64,000 bases of DNA from Symbiodinium natans (lineage: Eukaryota > Sar > Dinophyceae > Suessiales > Symbiodiniaceae). The notes beneath the pieces were generated by a model. That model had not been told where the DNA came from and did not search any database. It saw only the letters and a program-made list of their open reading frames with translations. This document shows positions 12,601 through 25,908 of the stretch, one piece after another; position 1 is the stretch's first letter; each line of letters begins with the position of its first letter. The DNA lies in contig CAJNDS010002265.1 in NCBI GenBank assembly GCA_905221605.1, positions 124,001-188,000 of the forward strand, in the 5' to 3' direction. Made by a program: the position numbers and the translations under genes.

Positions 12601-15600
12601 GAGCTCTAGTGCAACGTTTCAGAAAGTATACAGAAAGAGGAACGCTTACGGTCTCGTTGCGACCTCAGGCCACGAGCATCCGCATTGCACCCCGGACCCG
12701 AACCGGCAACTTGCTAACTGCACCCAATGAAAGAGAGCCAACAAACCTGGAATGTCTCCAGTCATTTCTAGTCTAACCCTTCCCCGGTATGAACACCCCT
12801 AAGCTTTCGGCTGCTGCAGAAAGTCCAGCGTTGGCTCGAAGCTCGCAAAGCGGCCCGTGAGCTCCGAAGCAAGCTCGTATTGCCTTGATTCCGTCTTCTA
12901 TTTCGGGGGTTTGCAGGCCCCTCAACTTGTTGACCTCACTCGCTACAGATGTAAATCTGGGCCAGCATTTAGGGCCTTGGCCAGGTTTAAGACTTGAGGA
13001 TGGAGAACTCTGGGAGCTTTGGGATGCAGCGTTCAGGATTCTCAAGGAGGGCTGCAGAGTCTGGCTGCAAAATGGCCACTAACAATCCAGAAGTTTCTCT
13101 CACAATAATGTCCACCTACAAGTAGAACGCATAAGCTCCAACCCCAAAATCTCATGCCTCTTGACCCAAGTGCTGCCGAAAGCACTGGGCCCAAAGACAC
13201 AGGGCCAGAGCGCTTGTTGGATTGTGAAACCAAGGCCTCGGACTTCAGATTCAAGGGTTCCAGGGATTTATGACTTGCATGATTGCCATGCTGTCTACAA
13301 GTCGTGGTTCGGGTCTTGTAAACAGATGAAGGGTTCCAACTGATTCGGAGGTGACGGGCTCTTAGGGACCGGGGGACCTTCAGGCGTCAACAGGCTCTCC
13401 TGCTCATGCTCAACCTTGAACGCTGCGATTGACGACCGCAGCTCTTGCAGACCTAGTATGCCTTGGCCTGTCCGGAACGGGTCCGGTGCTTCAACACGTT
13501 TCATACATGGGGCATTCGTTACACAGCCGATGGGCCTCACTATAGACGCCAAATGCCAGACATGGAATCCGAGCCCGGTGCATCTTGTCGTGGTCGCAAC
13601 AAAATAAGTTAACCGTTACATGAACTGAACGCTCATGAAAGTGTCGCCCATACTTGCTGCGCGATATGCTAACTTTGTCACAATTCGCTATCTCTGGATC
13701 CAAGCGCGGCCGACTGTTGTCGCCGCCATAACCCTGCTTCCTTGCATTCTGCACTTTGTTGTGGATTGGTGGCTGCACGCCATCTCATTCTGCGCAAACG
13801 GCGGATTGCTGTGAGACTCAGCCGAGGCAAAAAATCTCAACGTAAGTCCTCAGCCTGGACTCCCCTTATTAAAGCGCCTTTGTAGAAAAAAGAAGCCACA
13901 ACCCGACCCACATAAGCCGTGACGAGAGTCAACCCAGGGTACCTCGAAATCCGAACCCCCAAATAGGTCTTGAACCCGCACGAAGACACCTGGGAGGGCC
14001 CTCCAATTCGGAGCCCCGGGCTCCAGGAGCTCCAGAAAAAGGGGCCGCGGAAGATCAGCCTTCACCTGGCTCATATGACTTCAGAGCTTAGTCTTAGTGA
14101 GCTTTGGGGGAGCCTCGTGAGCTTTATAGGGGCTTTGCACGACGTGGCGTAGGTTTCAGGTTTTTTGAGGGCTGTGGGGTTGCCGTTGAGCGTCAGGCTC
14201 CTTGCAAGGGAGAAACTGCGCCTCTCTAAGTGCTAGCTTTAAGTGAGTTGGCTCGGGGTTTTTAGTAGAAGCTTTTGCTGACGAAGCTTCTGCCCTGAGA
14301 GAACAACACAAAGGAGCTCGCAAGATCTGAAATGCTTTGTTGCTGCTGCCTACTCCCGCAGCCCAGGAACAATCTGGGAACCTTGGTGCGAACCACTAAG
14401 CACTGAACCCTCAACTCGAAGCCCTCGAAGCTCAAATCCCAAGTCCCGAGGAGGGTTCGAGAATTTGAGGCTACGGGAAAACACCCATGGTATGACCGCG
14501 TGCTGTCTGCAACCTCGAATCTGGTCCCAACATTCCCAGTACATGGGGTTCCAGATGAAAAGTCCCCGGGAGTCAATGCTGAAGTCCTCAAGGCCTTCCG
14601 GCCTCCTCTGACGTCGGCTGGCCTGCAAGACGCAGAAGCTGCGGATGCCTTCAGCTTCGCGGTTCACGTCCCAACATCAATCTCTGGAAGGCTACGCCGC
14701 AATTACCCGCAACCCAAAAGCCAGCAAAGCCCGTCTGCACAAACAAGCACCAAGGCTACAATTCGCAGTTACGGACGTCCTCGGACGCCCCCCCCTCAAC
14801 ACGACGAGGCTCTAGGCTTTCTAGACCTGCGGAAGGGGCTTTAAACCATGCACATCAAAAGCACGTCCTCTCAGTTCACGGCTGCTCGGATTCCCGAAGC
14901 AACTCCTGCCAGCATTTTGTGTAGCGTCGTAAGGATGTCATCTAAGACCATTGGATTCCTCTAACGTCGATTGTCTAGATCCCTTACAACGACAAGTAGG
15001 CCATCCGTAAGAACTCCACCCCCTTTGCTCCCCCACCAGTGCATTGGTTGGGTTTGGCTTGGAGGTCGCCCTTCTCCTAGACCCCACCACTCATCAGAAC
15101 CTAGGCTCTTCAGAAGGCACCCCGCTTAGGCTGCAGAAATGCGCGCAATCTGCTGCCATATGATCTGGTCTTGTCACAGACACCATATTTGCAGCGCATG
15201 GCGTTCCTGAAGACAACCAAGCCAAATGCACGACAACGCCCAATCACTCCTCGCGGAGGCCGCGAGTTTCGACCTTGGCATGGCCCATGTTACCATGTTG
15301 ACTGAAGAACACCTGGTATCCTAGTATCCTCTATTGCAGGGTGTGCTTTGGCTTCGACACAACAGTCTGACCTCAGATACAATCAACTCGGGATACCCTC
15401 TGAAGCCTACGACAACGCCCTGGGAAAGATCATGAACTTCACTGTAGTGATGCATGTGCCGTGGTGCCTGCCCGGCTGGTGCATTGTGATATGCTTTATG
15501 AGCTTAACCCAAAAGTTCTGTGTCCCTCTTGGGCTCACATTGACATCGACATGGGATTTCCGTGGCGCAATTCTTTCAAGGGCCCTAAATGCCTCATCGA

Positions 15601-16204
15601 CTTTACAACCCTAGACACCCGATCCCCTTCAAGACTCTATAAGCTGCTAATGCGTCCAAAGCCACAAAATCACGAACCTTCAGCACTACACTGGGTCCGA
15701 AACGGCCAGCCCCAAACCTAAATCTGTTGCACACCCCAAAAGAAGCGCAATAAGCATGATCTCGAGACGTAGTGGCAGCCATGAATACGTCCGAATGCAT
15801 ATTAAAACCATTTGTTCAACCTCCATTCCTAAAGCCCCAACCCTCTAACTCAAACCCCCGAAGCCCGACTCCCTAAGCCGACAGCCCCATGCAGCGCAGT
15901 CGTCCAAGCGCCCTGCGGCAGTGAGGAGGATCCAGCTGAAGGTCTGCACCTCGAGAGCTTCTTACTTCCTTACTTCCCTCTGGAGTTGTTGGAGTTCTGG
16001 GTTGAGGTGGGGCCGCTCCACGGGTTCAATGAGCTCAGTGTGCAGATATGGCCTCTACCTGTTTTTTTCACCTTCTCGAAAGGTTGCTCCCAAGCCTGAA
16101 TTCAGACCTAAAGAGAGGAGCCACCTCCCCCGAATCCTGACAAAGAGCTGACCCATTGCGTCTGAAAGGTTTAAGGGCGCTTTAAGGGCGGCATTCAGTG
16201 TTCA
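9641..16204. other. Unassigned sequence, no gene seen
   Basis: No frame exceeds about 130 codons. A cluster of AAGCTT-like words lies at 10500-10640. C-strand telomere-like words (ACCCCCGAAGCCC and similar) cluster at 10385-10445 and 15815-15895. No tandem array is seen. Confidence 0.5.
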
Positions 16205-16480
16205 AAATCAAGTTGACATGTGCACTCTGAGCTTCGGGGTTTCCGGGGCAAAGCAGAAACAAAGCGGACCAACCTTGACAATGTACACTTCGAGCTTGAA
16301 AGCAGATCAATGCGGGGTCAAACTTACCATGCGCACTTTGAGCTTGGCAGATTCCGGGGCAGAAAGAACAAAGCGGACAAACCTTGACATGTGCACTTTG
16401 AGAGGAGAGAGCAGAACCATAGGTGTTGAGTTTGGAGGTTTCCGGGACAGAGCAGAACCAAGCGAACCTCAGCCCTAAAG
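16205..16480. repeat. Degenerate ~60-bp minisatellite
   Basis: About four units share the order ATGTGCACTTTGAGCTT, then TTCCGGGGCA, then AGAACAAAGCGGA, then CAAACCTTGAC. They begin near 16213, 16281, 16329 and 16389. The second is truncated and the last carries an insertion. Frames on both strands follow the repeat and are not genes. Confidence 0.8.
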
Positions 16481-17887
16481 ACTGCATCTCTTGTCGGGTG
16501 GTAGCTCCGGGGCTTGGTTTTTGGCTTTCGGCTTGTATAGGTTCCTGGTGTTACGGGTGCAGGGTTTACCTTCAGGAAGAAGCAAAACAACATGAGGGTG
16601 CAACGCTCTGTCGTAGCACTGCCTGACACAACAAGGAGAGTTGCCAAAGGACTAGACTTGAGTTACTTGCCCCGGCTTAAACTGGGTAAGCTCTGACAAC
16701 CCCAAACCGAGAAACCTGAGAACCCCAAAGCTCTCCACCTGTCAAGGTCTCCAACCGACAATAAAACAATCAAGCCTTCTAACGAGACGACAGGGTGCCA
16801 ATTTTTGTGCAAACGCACGATCCTTCTCCTGCATCAAGGGAGGGAGTCTCTCACTCCTCGATCTGTTCTTTGATTGATGTCAAACCCGACTAGCGCAAGT
16901 AACATTTCCACAGACATTGCTACATCCCAGCGTCCTGCACACATTCGAGGAAGTGCTGTGGGTATGAGTCCCTCTCTGGGCTACCACTATCTTACGCTCT
17001 CAGAAGGCCTATTCTGAGCTCGTCAAACCCGCCCCTGACGCGTCAGCTCTACTTACACCAGACCCTGAGCCAAATCAGGTTCGAACAAACCCTGAACCTG
17101 CTCACAGAGGGTCTAGCCGGTCTAGCAGGGTCAGAAGTAAGCCAAGGTGCCTTACGAAGTTCCCAAAGAACTGAAGCGAATTCCAATCGTACCCAAGAAG
17201 ATTCTGGGACAAGCCACCTGCTTTCCGCACCCAAGCAATGTCCAAACTCTAAATCCGACGTCCCGAAACCCTCAAACGAAGGCCCGGGTTTCAAAAGTAA
17301 GTCCACTGTGGTACACTTGGGGATTTCCGACAATGGGGTCCTAGAATAAGGATTGTTGTAGTCGTGGAAAGGGGTCCGGGGTCCTCGATCTCCGAAAATG
17401 CCAAAATCAAGCTCAAGCCACATGTCCATAGCCCCTGAAAAGTCGACACTGCCGTAAGGCCTGTTGGATAGCACGAGCCACGGTAACGTAAAGCCTGCAA
17501 GGGTGAGTAGGGACCGACCGAGTCAGAGCCGTCAAAGCTTCAGACTTTGGGGCTTGGAAGCGCACCAGCTTCAGGAAAAAAGGCAAACCTAGCTCTCAAA
17601 TCCAGGGTTCCTCACTCCGTTTATGATAAACCCCTAAACGCCCGCATCCTCAGACACCATGATTCTGAAATGTAGCTTGAAGCTCTGAATTTGTTTTTGT
17701 GTAGGCCTTTTGGCCCTTCAGGTGCTGGTATGCCGCCCCCGCCACTTCCTCTCCCTTCAGCTGGTTAATAAGGTCCGCCAACCTAGGCCCATGATCTCTG
17801 CCAAAAAGCTGAAGCTCGAGCCTGAATCCTCGAAAAAAGGCAAGCGGCCAACTCTGAATGTGGAGGATCTCAGACACACCGGCAAAA
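16481..17887. other. Unassigned sequence, no gene seen
   Basis: It contains telomere-like words at 16690-16740. A short hairpin has CAGGTTC at 17076-17082 and GAACCTG at 17094-17100. I considered a tRNA B-box at 17078 and found no cloverleaf. Confidence 0.5.
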
Positions 17888-17926
17888 GGGAGGGAGAGGG
17901 AGAGGGAGAGGGAGAGGGCGAGGGGG
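17888..17926. repeat. (GGGAGA)n purine tract
   Basis: All-purine stretch of about six GGGAGA units, interrupted by a single C near the end. It could form a triplex or a G-quadruplex. The opposite frame reads Ser-Pro repeats, an artefact. Confidence 0.9.
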
Positions 17927-20900
17927 CAGCTACAACAGCTCGGTTCCCCACTTCGTTGGATGGGATCCCAACTCTTCTCAGTACCCCGATTGCTGTTTGA
18001 GCCCCTGCCTCTGCGGATCTAGATATCCACAGACCTGACGAATCATCAACCGCCCGCGAACCTCCAGCCTCGGTGAGTCGGTTCCATGGTACTTTATCGC
18101 GCTCTAAGCCTTGCCCTGTTGCTTGTTGGCACTTCGAAGAAATGGAATTGGTTGTTTGCATCCTCATTGTTTGGAGGGCTGGGCGTTGGGACTGGCAGGG
18201 TTTCTGCCGGGTTCGGTCGCCTGAGCCTCAGAGACTGGAAGTCGGAGTGTCGATTGCGGAATCCAAGGCCTTTGGTTTCCACGTCTCGACAAACCTCCAA
18301 ACATTCTCAGGCTGTAGGTCACAGCTGTCGTAGACTTGACAAGGATAGGGTAGGGTTCGTGCTTCACATCATACGATTTCAAATGAAGAAAGGACAGACG
18401 CGGTATATTGCAACAGGACTGCTAGGATGACACTGCCATGGACGCGATCTCTTTTGCATGCTTTTTTTGTATGATGCGCCACTTTGTCTTGTATGGTTTT
18501 GGCGCTGCTTCCTCCCTCCCAGAGTCCGTACCGGCCAGAATTTCCCCAAGAACATGACAGGCTACTTAGTAGGCTAACGCTTCAGCCAAATACGTCCCAT
18601 CAGGTGCCGTCTGGGCGGCCCTATGTCATGTAATCCTGAAACCTGGTTGCGAAAGGTTGCCTTGGGGGGGGGGTCACCCCGAAAGCCACGTCCCAACTAA
18701 GGGAAAATTAAGCAAACACCCCACCATAAAATTTCCGGGAAGTGGGGCGGGGGGGGGGGGGGGCTCTTTTGCCTTTTTTTTGTGGCTTTGCATAAGCTTC
18801 CCATTTCGAATCTCAGGCGGAGCGGCGCTGAGTTCGGCAGCTGGTGCCAATATGGAAACTTTCCAGTAACGAATAGGTGACACTGACGCTGGCAGAGGTA
18901 GGGTCAACAGTAGCTGGTCGAAGGCTTCGGATTTGTTGTTCAAATGCACTCCTAAAGTTTCATCGCCGAATACAAGGCACTTCTTGTGAGCATGCCAAGG
19001 GTGCAGGTTGCTGCAAAGAGCCGAGCACGGTTACAAACAAACCCCATCGCCCACGCAACCTTAAGGAATGTCTTGCAAACAATCATTCGGCCATGTAATG
19101 CTGAAGATGGCATGCGCAGATCCTGTGCTCAGCAGGGACTTAACTTGCGGATTCTGCAAACACGGTTTCATCAGTCAGACTGCTTACCATTCTTCACTCT
19201 CCACAAACTGCCAAGGGCTGGGCATGTCTTGATGCATCGAGAACTCTCTCAAGAGCCTGCAGGGCAACACAGGTTCTGTCCAAGTAATTAGGGGCTCCCG
19301 CATACCGTCACACAGCTACAGCAACAGTAAAACAACTAAAACTGAACTAATTCGCCAAGTGCACCTCAAAACAAAATTGTCCTTTCGAAAAGCTATGGGA
19401 GCTAGGCATGTTAGGCATCTCCCCATCGACGGGTATTTTGTTTCCTCGAAACATGATGTTTGTTCAGGCATTGAAGTTCGACAAACAACTGTAATTGCAC
19501 GAGTCACACCATGCTGGCAACAGTTGAGCATGGCAAAGTGAAGCTGGTTCACGGAACTTTGCGGATTGAACTGCTTTGAGCATCATGCGTGACGGCGGCT
19601 TCCACACGAAAAAACCGTAACATCCCTGGCCTGTGGACGATGACGGTAAAGAGGTCGGAGCGGCTTCCGCCAGGTCCGCCTCTAGTTTTTGGATGAAGTT
19701 CAGGCTTGTGTACTATAGGTCCCTTAAGAATTAGAATAGGGCTTTGGGGGTTATAATGGTATAGTGAGAAAGGGACCATAGGGGAATTCGTACTTATTCG
19801 GACCCCTACAGTACATGTCTGCCCTTTGGGCGGTTCCTTTACATTCCCGACCTCCCTTGCCCTCGGCTTTGGTTCCTTCCATCTCAAAACTGGCAACAAA
19901 TCGAAACTTCTCTGCCCTTTCGACGCTCAATCCGCAAGCCGGAGCCGCAGTCCCAGAAAGGTAAACCCCAAGCAAGGCTACTGCATACTGCAAGACTTTT
20001 TCATTCACTGTCATACTGTGACGAGGTTCCCAGAGCTGACAGGGCTCACCACAAAGACAGCCGCATGTGCTTACCAAATAAGCGGTTTCGTGTTGTGCAA
20101 GGATGAAATCCCTTCTGGCCGTACAGCAGTGCTTGCTTCGCTGCGAGGCCATTTTCGTTTCATGACTCATGTTGTCAAGGTGATGCTCGCGATGCAGATG
20201 CTCTCACTCGTGCAAAAGTTGGTCTATTCGCTGAGCCTCTTAGATGCTACGGTGGACATTTATTTGCACGGTTCACTTGTCTTCGTTTGCCCATTTCTGA
20301 ACTTGAAAGACCCATTCCAGGCATCGACTTCGAGGGGCGAGTCTTCAAACAAGAATCCCCTAAGCAAGACTACATGGCACCTAGCAGCTCCAACCTCCGA
20401 CTCAATCTTAACCTAAACTGTTGTCAGGCCAATTGGAAGTTTCCGCATGGTTTCAACGTATATGTAAACTGTCATGGGCAGAGCACGCATTGATCTCAAG
20501 GTTTAAGATACCCGAAGCACGGGCTGCACACGTCAACACAGCAAGTATGCAAACGTGAGAAGATGCACATACTTGCATGTTGCCAAATATTCGGCCCGGT
20601 CTCATGTCTTATCATATGGCTCTGTTGCTTACATGTTACCACCTGGATATTGGTTAACGTGTACTTGCAAGAGGATACAAAAGAGAGCCGAATGATCAGT
20701 GCCACATTTTAACATGTCGATAACGATGCTCCAAGTGGTGAGAGCCTTTTAAAGGAAGGATGACAACATCTTTGATCTCGTTGTCAGGTACACGTTTTCG
20801 ATTGCCTAGCCCAACAACCCGTGGGGGCTTGAATGCGTGACTGAAACTCGTCGTGACAGCCGTTTTTGGAATGGGCCAACACTGCCGAAAGCCAAAACCT

Positions 20901-21404
20901 TGCAATGCAAACATGCCTGCAAAGACTTACTGGACAACACACCTTCTAGGCAATATCTCATGAGAGCGTGCAACGGTGACAGCCGCAGAACTTAGCCTTG
21001 GCCTTAGCCCTAGAGCCAAGCTCTAAAACCACAGCCTCCGAAACCCAAAGCCCTCTAAACTCCAACACACCAAACCTGATGTCCGCTCTTCGCCTCAACT
21101 CAACTTGTACGAAACCAAACAGAACCTCCAGCCGAGCCCGCCGCCCGCAGTCGGCACGGCGCTTGAAGCCGCCACACTGAGTTGGAAGAGTTCATGCGGC
21201 GATTTCTTGTTTGGGCGCAAGAATGTTAAAGACCTTTAGCCTGTAACCCTCCAGGACATTTTTCAATATAATGCCATAACTACAAAGCTCTCTCGGATGT
21301 CGGTTTTGTGGAAGCAGCCGGTGGTCCTTGTTGGGGATCAGGAGGTAATATGGGAACCAATTGGCGTCACGTGCTGCATGGGCGCACAAGTTGCCCACTC
21401 AGCA
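17927..21404. other. Unassigned sequence with two poly-G runs
   Basis: The longest frame is 196 codons (19826-20416, plus), unrecognised and of a length I would expect about once by chance in a window this size. Telomere-like words lie at 20995-21065. Poly-G runs are listed separately. Confidence 0.45.
18742..18763. repeat. Poly-G run
   Basis: A run of about 17 G preceded by GTGGGGC. A shorter G9 run lies 70 bp upstream at 18665-18673. The exact length is likely to vary by slippage or read error. Confidence 0.85.
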
Positions 21405-21620
21405 CGCCTAAAGCCCCGAACCAAACAACATGGCCCCGAAACCCCAAATTCCAAACCCCAAAACCAAAGGCTCGGGCCTACCGTAGGGTTTTTAGCCCTA
21501 GGCTGGGTGAGGCCAAGCTTTCATGCCGAAGGGTTGAGCCCCAAACCCCAAGCCCAACCCCCCGAAACTCTAAACCAAATCGCCGTACTCCCAAACCTGA
21601 AACACCAAGCCACAAACTTG
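21405..21620 (-). repeat. Degenerate telomere-like tract (C-rich strand on plus)
   Basis: Repeated CCCCGAA, CCCCAAA and CCCTAGG-like heptamers, for example AACCCCAAAACCAAAG. They resemble eroded CCCTAAA repeats, the complement of the TTTAGGG telomere repeat of plants and dinoflagellates. The spacing is only partly periodic, so this is resemblance rather than proof. Confidence 0.5.
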
Positions 21621-24600
21621 AAGGCTTAAGGTTCAGGTTGTAGCGTAGGCTGTCAGGAGCCCTTACAAGCAGGGGCCCATGTGTTATAAGTATGTTGAAA
21701 ATTGATGTTATAAGGTCAATAAGCCACCTTATGACTCGGATAACCTGTCTTGAACTTATAACTGACTTATGAAAATTCAAACTTAGCTATGCATGTAACC
21801 TTACGCATACTTAAGTTACACCTACATGCCACAGATCCCAAATCATTCTGCCGCGCTGAGCCTAATGGGCGCCGTCAGAAACACTTGTCTTGGATTTTTA
21901 TAAGATTTTCAAGCGTGCTAAGCCCCCACACGCGCAAGGTCCACGCAACCCCCCCTCCCCCCCCAGGTCCGCGCAAGGTCTTCAACTGGTGTGGCAAACA
22001 CAACAGGCATGACCCCGACAGGCCGGATCCGAGGTGGCTTGCGCTTGTGTCATTGAAAGACATTCCTGACACATCGCAGCCAAGGTTCCAAACCATAAAA
22101 CGTACGCAGAAGTGTCCCAGACAACTTACAGCAGCCAGGGAGCCTTGGGTCACACTCCCTGTCTTCGTCCGGGAGGAGATCCTACAAGCAGGAAGCTTCA
22201 CTAACAACTCCTAAGCGTTGTGATTTGCTAGGGGTCAGTCTTTAGGTTCTGAACATCCTCAAGGGCTAAAATGGACAAGCTCAGGCTTCGGACCATCAGG
22301 CGTAGGTTTTGCGGCCTCAAGTTGGGCTTGTGGTTCAGCGGGCAAGGATTTGGATCTGGGCAGCTGCCCCCCGAAACTCGAAAAACACCCAGAAGAGCTC
22401 AACAATATCTCTTAATGCCTCACAATCACGGGCGACGTATCAGCGCGAACCCGAGCAGAGCTGAGCCACGCTGGCCGGCCTCGATGCAAAGCTCTTCTTC
22501 CACGGGCTTCGCCTGGTGTGCACAGGCTGGTCTGCACAGGGTGGTCTTGATTGGCGGGCGGTCTCGATTTGCAGGTGTAGCGTGCTAACGCAAGGTGTTT
22601 GTCGACTCTTGTACGGACAACTTGCTGGAGAAGTCACCCACATCTACTTCCGCCGGCTTTACGACAGCAAGGACATGGGCAACCTGATCATATTCGGCGT
22701 GGCTTCGGCGTCTAAGTTATGCTTGTTGCCAGCAGAGAGGTGCCATGGCCGACCGGCAAGTATCATGAACAATCATCTAACCAACACTATTTTCGTTCAA
22801 GGGTTTCAGGGTTTCGGGAGTGCCCGTGCCAGAAGTGTCAACGTCTCGTAACAGTCGTCGTTTTTAGTTCGCTCCGTGGTTGCGGGTCCTGTCGGTTAAA
22901 GAAATGCTGCGCTGCTTCTTGTGATCTTCAAATCTTGTGGGCTGCAGAGGCTTCTGAGAGGGTGGGGCCCACCGTCCTCGTTCATTATCTTCGAATAAGC
23001 ATCGGATCCAAGTCTCACGATTCAAGATGCCCAGGAGCAAACTTTAACTCGCGACTAGTCTTGAATCCCTTATTCATCTTATTCAGCTTTATTGGAAATG
23101 TTTGCATCTTGAACCTTGCTTGGATCCGGGGCTGATTCAAAATTCAAATAAACCTGAATGAGCTGAAGACGGACTGACAGGGATTCAAGATACCAAGCTA
23201 GGTTTCCCCCCCCCCTCGGCATCTTGAATCCTGAATCTTGCATTTGCGGGCCGGGGGTGCTGAAAGAGAGACGACAGCTCTTGGGACAACCTATGGGCCA
23301 AATGAGCTTCGGTGCTCCAGACTAAAGCTGCTCGAAATACACGCAGCGGCTGGCTCCCCGCTTTAACGCAGTCTGCGTTTGAAAGGCCATTGGGCTGTGT
23401 ATGTAATTTGTGTAGATTTGGTTTCGTATTAGACCGCTGGTGGGGATTAGTATGTGAAGTGGTTTGCAGTTGAATTAGGGAAACTAAGCAAATCAAAAGC
23501 GCTATTTACGAAATCACCATTCTATGAAGATACTCTTTACGTTGGGGCTCATTTTTACTATGCATGGTTGGTTCAAGAGTAAAGGCGATTAGTGCGGCTC
23601 TGCCTGATGGAATCTACAAGCGGCACCTTGCCAGCTTCTCACAACTCTTGGGGTCACCCAATGGAGGGCGGCAATCTCCGAACTCTGCAATCGCATCTTT
23701 TGCACTGGGTGCGGAAACGAGATCTGTTCTGATATAGAACATTTGCCGAAGCCCTATTCAAATAAGCCACTATATTTTGAAACATGACTTTCGCCCGAAG
23801 CGGAAACTCATTCTGCTCGGGTGTGAACTGGCACCAGCCTCCATGATCTGCGCCAGAACACGAAGTGAAGTGATGACCACCTGCTTTCACTCCAAACAGG
23901 TGCGGCTTTTCCCGTGTCGTGAGAAAATAGCCTGCTCGCCTCATGGAGTGTTGTCGGGATTGTGGCTGGTAATTGATTGCTGATGTGGCACCCCAAGCCG
24001 ATGAGCAATCCCTCGAATGCACAAAGGATACTTGCAAGAAAACCTCAGGAGTCCAGTCGTGCATGCTGGCAGTATCACTTTTGCATGTAGTCACGCCGGC
24101 GGAGGATTGCAAGAACATGCAACGTGAGAAAAGATCGTGACAAGCAAGCCTTTGGTCCAACCTCTGGCGGAAACCTCTCGAAATCCAAGCTCCGAGCCCC
24201 AAACCCCTACTTCTCCAAAGAGAGACGCCCACGCCCAACGGCAAACTTTCAAGGGAATGGCCTCGTCGTTCGGATGCAGCAGGCTCTCGAAGATGGGCAT
24301 GAAGAGCTCTTTCAAGGTTTCTGAGAGCTCGTGGGCTGGAGTTGGGGGAGGGCTTGGGGCGAACCATGGTAGGCTCAAGACTCAAGATTTGGGGCTCGGG
24401 GATCTGCAGCGGTTGAAGACCCTGAGCCCAAAACCATGGCGCAAAGAACATGATATGTTTGAAGTCGAGGGCCCTTTGAAGTCGAAAGAACTGACCAAGA
24501 GACGCGCATCAGATCCCGAATCACATTTATCCTGACATCTGTCCTGGAGGTGAAGCTCTGACGAAGGCTAGACCAAAGGCAATTCTTCAAAAACCGTGCA

Positions 24601-25878
24601 CTCCCAGAGCCCGCAAAGCCCGAAGCCTCGAAGTCCCTTTCAATCCAAGTGTCCCTTTCGGAGCATGGCCGCAGGGCTGTCAGACAGAAGCAAACAGATC
24701 CACCTTAAGGGAACAGGTTGAGGCTTAAGTGGTTTAGTTTGGAAGGAGTCGCGGGGGTCTGGAGATCCCGAGTTTCATGGTCTAGGGATGGGGCTTGGGA
24801 CTGCAAGGCAACTCTTGAGCATGGGGCAAGCGACATCCAGCCCTATGCTACTTCATAGAACCCAGGGTGCTGGTCACTAGCAGCACCACCTGCTAGAACC
24901 CAACTCAGCATGCAAACTACGAGCACTGCTGCTCAAAGGCTGGAGACAGGCGATGTGGACCACCATCGGTTCCTCCAGGCAAGGCTTTTTAAGGGGACTT
25001 CAGTAAGGTAACGATTTTCGGCTTTCTGTCTTCGCGGCTACTACGTAGCCTTGACATTCAAATTTGAGTTTCCAGGTTTCTCGGACGAGATGCCAGTGCT
25101 GGATGCAAGTTTGTAGGATGCGACGTTGGAAGGTCGAACATCACGCAGCACTGTGTCCCCAATGTGTTTGTCAAGGCGGCCTCTTCTGTTTTGGGAGGTC
25201 TCTTCTCGGCTATGACCCAACACAAGCACCAACAGGGCAGGCGCCATGAGTTCTCGTGGAGGTAGCACAACGAACAAGTCTGAGTTGCAATACTTTACAT
25301 TTCGTATACTTCTGAACATGCGATTGAAGCTCCAGGATGTCAAACATATTTGCAATGTACTTGCTTCACCCGACCCTCAATCAAACAAACCATGATACCA
25401 AAGGCTTACAAGCCCAAAGGTCTCCAAACTCCCATAAAGAATGGCTTTACCAAAAAAGGGGCTTTCAGGGTAGTCGTTCCCGCCGGAGCCTCGCCAACAG
25501 GTCGCTTCCTGGCACAGCTGAAGTCCACAGGCAAGCAGCAAGACGACTCTGAGCATTGGATCCCTACAGATTGTATCCCACCTTTGCGCGAGCAGAAGGT
25601 CTCGGATTGTGGCAACCAACCTGGGCTGTCTAACGTTCGATAGGGACAAGCGGTCTGTTATCAAGCCTTACGGTGGCAACCTGTGGCACACCTGCCAAGC
25701 ATTGAGGACGTTGAGCCCTGAGATGCCCGAAGGCTGTTGCGTGACCAAGCTGGAAATGGAAACCCTTTGTTCCAAACAAGCACAGGAACTTGACACATCC
25801 AGGCAATTGGTACCGTACAATGTATGCGCAAGCATCTTGACTTGCGCCAGCTGAGAACAATGAAGTGCTGGTGATTAC
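21621..25878. other. Unassigned sequence, one long open frame
   Basis: C-runs occur at about 21948-21965 and 23205-23216. A 265-codon frame on the minus strand (23654-24451) is listed separately. Other frames are under 145 codons and overlap. Confidence 0.45.
23654..24451 (-). other. Longest non-repetitive open frame, 265 codons, coding status unknown
   Basis: This is the longest open frame outside simple or tandem repeats. By a rough uniform-composition estimate such a frame should appear in well under one window in ten, so it is slightly unusual. I see no signal peptide, membrane segment or known motif. The N-terminal third is Pro/Leu/Arg-rich and overlaps telomere-like wording such as GAGCCCCAAATC, which argues against coding. 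The C-terminal third (after about residue 150) has a more ordinary composition with several Cys and His. It could be an exon, a decayed fragment or chance. Confidence 0.15.
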
Positions 25879-25908
25879 GCACACATATATATATATATAC
25901 ATATATAC
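25879..25908. repeat. (AC)/(TA) alternating microsatellite
   Basis: ACACA followed by about 24 bp of TA repeats with one CA interruption. Alternating purine-pyrimidine and easily melted. Confidence 0.9.

Noticed and set aside
17070-17105. tRNA B-box-like GGTTCGAAC
   Set aside because: It belongs to a simple 7-bp hairpin, with no A-box upstream.
19826-20416. 196-codon plus frame
   Set aside because: Such a length is expected about once by chance in a window of this size and base composition. No motif is recognised.
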